Part shown: positions 14,088-15,508 of the stretch, piece after piece
Layout of the letters: every line of letters starts with the position of its first letter
Position numbering within the stretch: the first letter of the stretch is position 1
NCBI GenBank assembly: GCA_004562395.1
Contig: SFQY01000025.1
Location: 1 to 15,508 of the forward strand
Source: a bacterium
GTDB taxonomy: Bacteria; Bacillota; Clostridia; Oscillospirales; Oscillospiraceae
Direction: 5' to 3'
DNA: 15,508 nt
Notes under the pieces: generated by a model
What the model was told of the DNA's origin: nothing
What the model saw: the letters and a program-made list of their open reading frames with translations, nothing else
The model's database searches: none
Position numbers and translations under genes: made by a program

Positions 14088-15320
14088 ATGAAACAAAAGG
14101 GAAGGGACTTTAGGCCCAATCTCAAGCCGGTGACCCGGATCGAGCTTACCGAGACCAATACAAAGCTGCGCTGGGCGCTGATCGTGGTGCTGCTGGCCGT
14201 GGCGGTGGTGGCCATCGGAACCGGCCTCATGTCGCTGCTGAATACCCAGCCCGGTTGGCAGACCGTGGAGGTGACCGCTTCCGGGCCCAACTGCGGCGGG
14301 GATTTTAAATTCCTGTACGATTTCAGCGACTGGGGCAGCTCTGCCACCGCGAAAAACAAGGAGCTGACCGGCCTTTACTCCGAGGCCGCTCAGAATGCCT
14401 ACCGGCTCTTTTCTCCGGATGCGCTGGAGGAGGGACTTCAAAACGTGGCCTACCTCAACGCCCACGTCAACGAGGCGGTGACCGTGGATCCGGGGCTGTA
14501 TCCGGCGCTGGAGCTGCTGGCGGCCTATGACGACCGGCACTGCTTCCTGGCTCCCGCCGGGGCGGAGTATGACCGGGTGTTCCTCTGCGAGAACGATGCC
14601 GAGGCGGCCCTGTATGACCCGGCCCGGAATCCCAGGACGGCCCAGTGGCTGCGGGAGCTGGCGGCCTATGCCCGGGATCCGGAGCAGATCCGGTTGGAGA
14701 TCCTGGGGCAGAACCGGGTGCGGCTGTGGGTTTCGGAGGAATACCTGGCCTTCGCGGAGGAAAACGAGATCGGGACCTTCCTGGACTTTGGCTGGATGAA
14801 AAATGCCTTTATCGCGGATTATCTGGCCCGGGTGCTGACGGAGAAGGGCTTCACCCACGGGTATCTGGTCAGCTACGACGGCTTTACCCGGAACCTGGAT
14901 GAGCGGGGAGGGGAGTACACCTTCAACCTCTTCAACCGCCAGGGAACGGAGGTGGATCTGCCTGCCAGAATGCGCTACAACGCTCCGGCAAATCTTGTAT
15001 TCCTGCGGGACTATCCCATGGCGGAGGAGGACCGGTGGCATTACTACACCTTTGCCTCCGGACAGATCGTGACGGCCTTCCTGGACCCGGAAGACGGTCA
15101 GAGCAAAAGCGCCTTGAGCAATCTGGTCGCCTACGCCGACGGGCTGGGCTGCGGGGAGATCCTGCTGCGGACCGCGCCGGTTTTCATCGCCGACACGCTG
15201 GATACCGCGCCTCTGGAGGCCCTGGCCCGGGAGGGCCTGTTTGCGGTGTGGTTTGAGGGGGAAACCCTGATGCACACCGACCCCGGCCTGGTGCTGGAAA
15301 CCCCCTCCGGCGGAGAATAG
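14088..15320 (+). CDS. Membrane-anchored, degenerate ApbE-like protein
   Basis: A 410-residue protein with a cytoplasmic N-terminus, one membrane helix (about 29-51) and an exported domain. Several segments follow the order of FAD:protein FMN transferase (ApbE): NAHVNEAVTVDPGLYPALELLAAYDDRHCFLAP (124-156, split here by residue), FLDFGWMKNAFIADYLARVL (231-250) where ApbE has LDLGGIAKGYA, VSYDGFTRNL (261-270) where ApbE has NLGGEI, and YYTFASGQ (319-326) where ApbE has HIIDPxTG. The last three lack the residues that bind FAD and metal, so it is probably not an active transferase. ATG 14088 has AAGGAG 5 bases upstream. Being last in the operon suggests a helper or sensor role in the transporter. 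The fold assignment is my inference and a novel domain is possible. Confidence 0.55.
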   Translation: MKQKGRDFRPNLKPVTRIELTETNTKLRWALIVVLLAVAVVAIGTGLMSLLNTQPGWQTVEVTASGPNCGGDFKFLYDFSDWGSSATAKNKELTGLYSEAAQNAYRLFSPDALEEGLQNVAYLNAHVNEAVTVDPGLYPALELLAAYDDRHCFLAPAGAEYDRVFLCENDAEAALYDPARNPRTAQWLRELAAYARDPEQIRLEILGQNRVRLWVSEEYLAFAEENEIGTFLDFGWMKNAFIADYLARVLTEKGFTHGYLVSYDGFTRNLDERGGEYTFNLFNRQGTEVDLPARMRYNAPANLVFLRDYPMAEEDRWHYYTFASGQIVTAFLDPEDGQSKSALSNLVAYADGLGCGEILLRTAPVFIADTLDTAPLEALAREGLFAVWFEGETLMHTDPGLVLETPSGGE

Positions 15321-15365
15321 GAATGCCGAAAAGAGCGTCGTGGTTGGCGGCTGTGGTGACAGATC

Positions 15366-15448
15366 AATTGGAATTTGTAGGGATGCCGGAGCGCAATACC
15401 TTCCCCCGAGGGGAAGGGGGACCGCGAAGCGGTGGATGAGGAATGGCG
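15366..15448 (-). repeat. Dispersed hairpin repeat, right copy (inverted)
   Basis: Reverse-complement relative of the block at 35-125. It shares the AATTGGAATTTGT box (15366-15378), the CCTTCCCC/GGGGAAGG hairpin (arms 15399-15406, 15410-15417) and the GGATGAGGAA box. The variable hairpin here is ACCGC-GAA-GCGGT (15421-15433). It begins 45 bases after the last gene of the operon and may act as its 3' end. The remaining bases to 15508 show no gene. Confidence 0.7.
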
Positions 15449-15508
15449 ACACCTTCCCATTCTCAATGCAGTCAAGTCAAAGAGTACAACCTTTTCCAAT
15501 GTACCTTT

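Noticed and set aside
35..15448. Composite transposon or genomic island bounded by the inverted repeat copies at both edges
   Set aside because: No transposase or integrase is present, the repeats look like dispersed intergenic hairpins, and the window edges are arbitrary.
15131..15499. Minus-strand reading frame at the right edge
   Set aside because: It overlaps the ApbE-like gene and the dispersed repeat, with no ribosome site or recognisable domain.

Overview
The window is chromosomal DNA of a fairly GC-rich Gram-positive bacterium, most likely a Clostridia gut-type organism of the Oscillospiraceae/Ruminococcaceae kind. This is inferred from AGGAGG-type ribosome binding sites, lipobox lipoproteins, TTGACA/TATAAT promoters with 17-bp spacers, rho-independent terminators, and intergenic spaces filled with short dispersed hairpin repeats. 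No rRNA, tRNA, CRISPR array, transposase or phage gene was seen. Nothing here was compared with a database.

Left part (1-3,900, genes on the minus strand). After a noncoding stretch of dispersed repeats (a hairpin repeat and two arrays of a 7-bp repeat) comes a small NlpC/P60-like (permuted papain-fold) protein gene with its own promoter and terminator. Next is a complete polar amino acid ABC importer operon, transcribed right to left: substrate-binding lipoprotein, permease, ATPase. A strong terminator hairpin between the binding protein and the permease should make the binding protein more abundant than the membrane parts.

Middle (3,900-5,700). A divergent, AT-rich 491-bp spacer carries one good promoter for each side. 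On the plus strand follows a PlsC-type acyltransferase with an added zinc ribbon and C-terminal domain, preceded by a roughly 180-nt leader with a possible attenuator.

Right part (5,740-15,320, plus strand). This is a dipeptide/oligopeptide-type ABC importer locus of six genes: binding lipoprotein, two permeases, two ATPases and a membrane-anchored ApbE-like protein. It is the most interesting part of the window because almost every component departs from the standard family plan. The binding protein looks circularly permuted: the segment that normally ends the family is at its N-terminus and its C-terminus stops early. The OppB-like permease has a very long extracytoplasmic loop. The OppD-like ATPase has an insertion of about 230 residues, partly coiled coil, between Walker A and the Q-loop, and all four cysteines of the usual C-terminal iron-sulfur motif are replaced. 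The OppF-like ATPase also lacks that motif and carries a two-helix membrane tail. The last gene looks like an ApbE flavin-transferase fold that has lost its metal and flavin motifs. The nucleotide-binding motifs of both ATPases are intact and no gene is broken, so this reads as a working, remodelled transporter. The binding-protein gene has its own promoter, a three-hairpin leader, a different arginine codon choice and a chain of four hairpins after its stop, all consistent with a separately abundant mRNA. The right edge carries a second, inverted copy of the dispersed repeat seen at the left edge.
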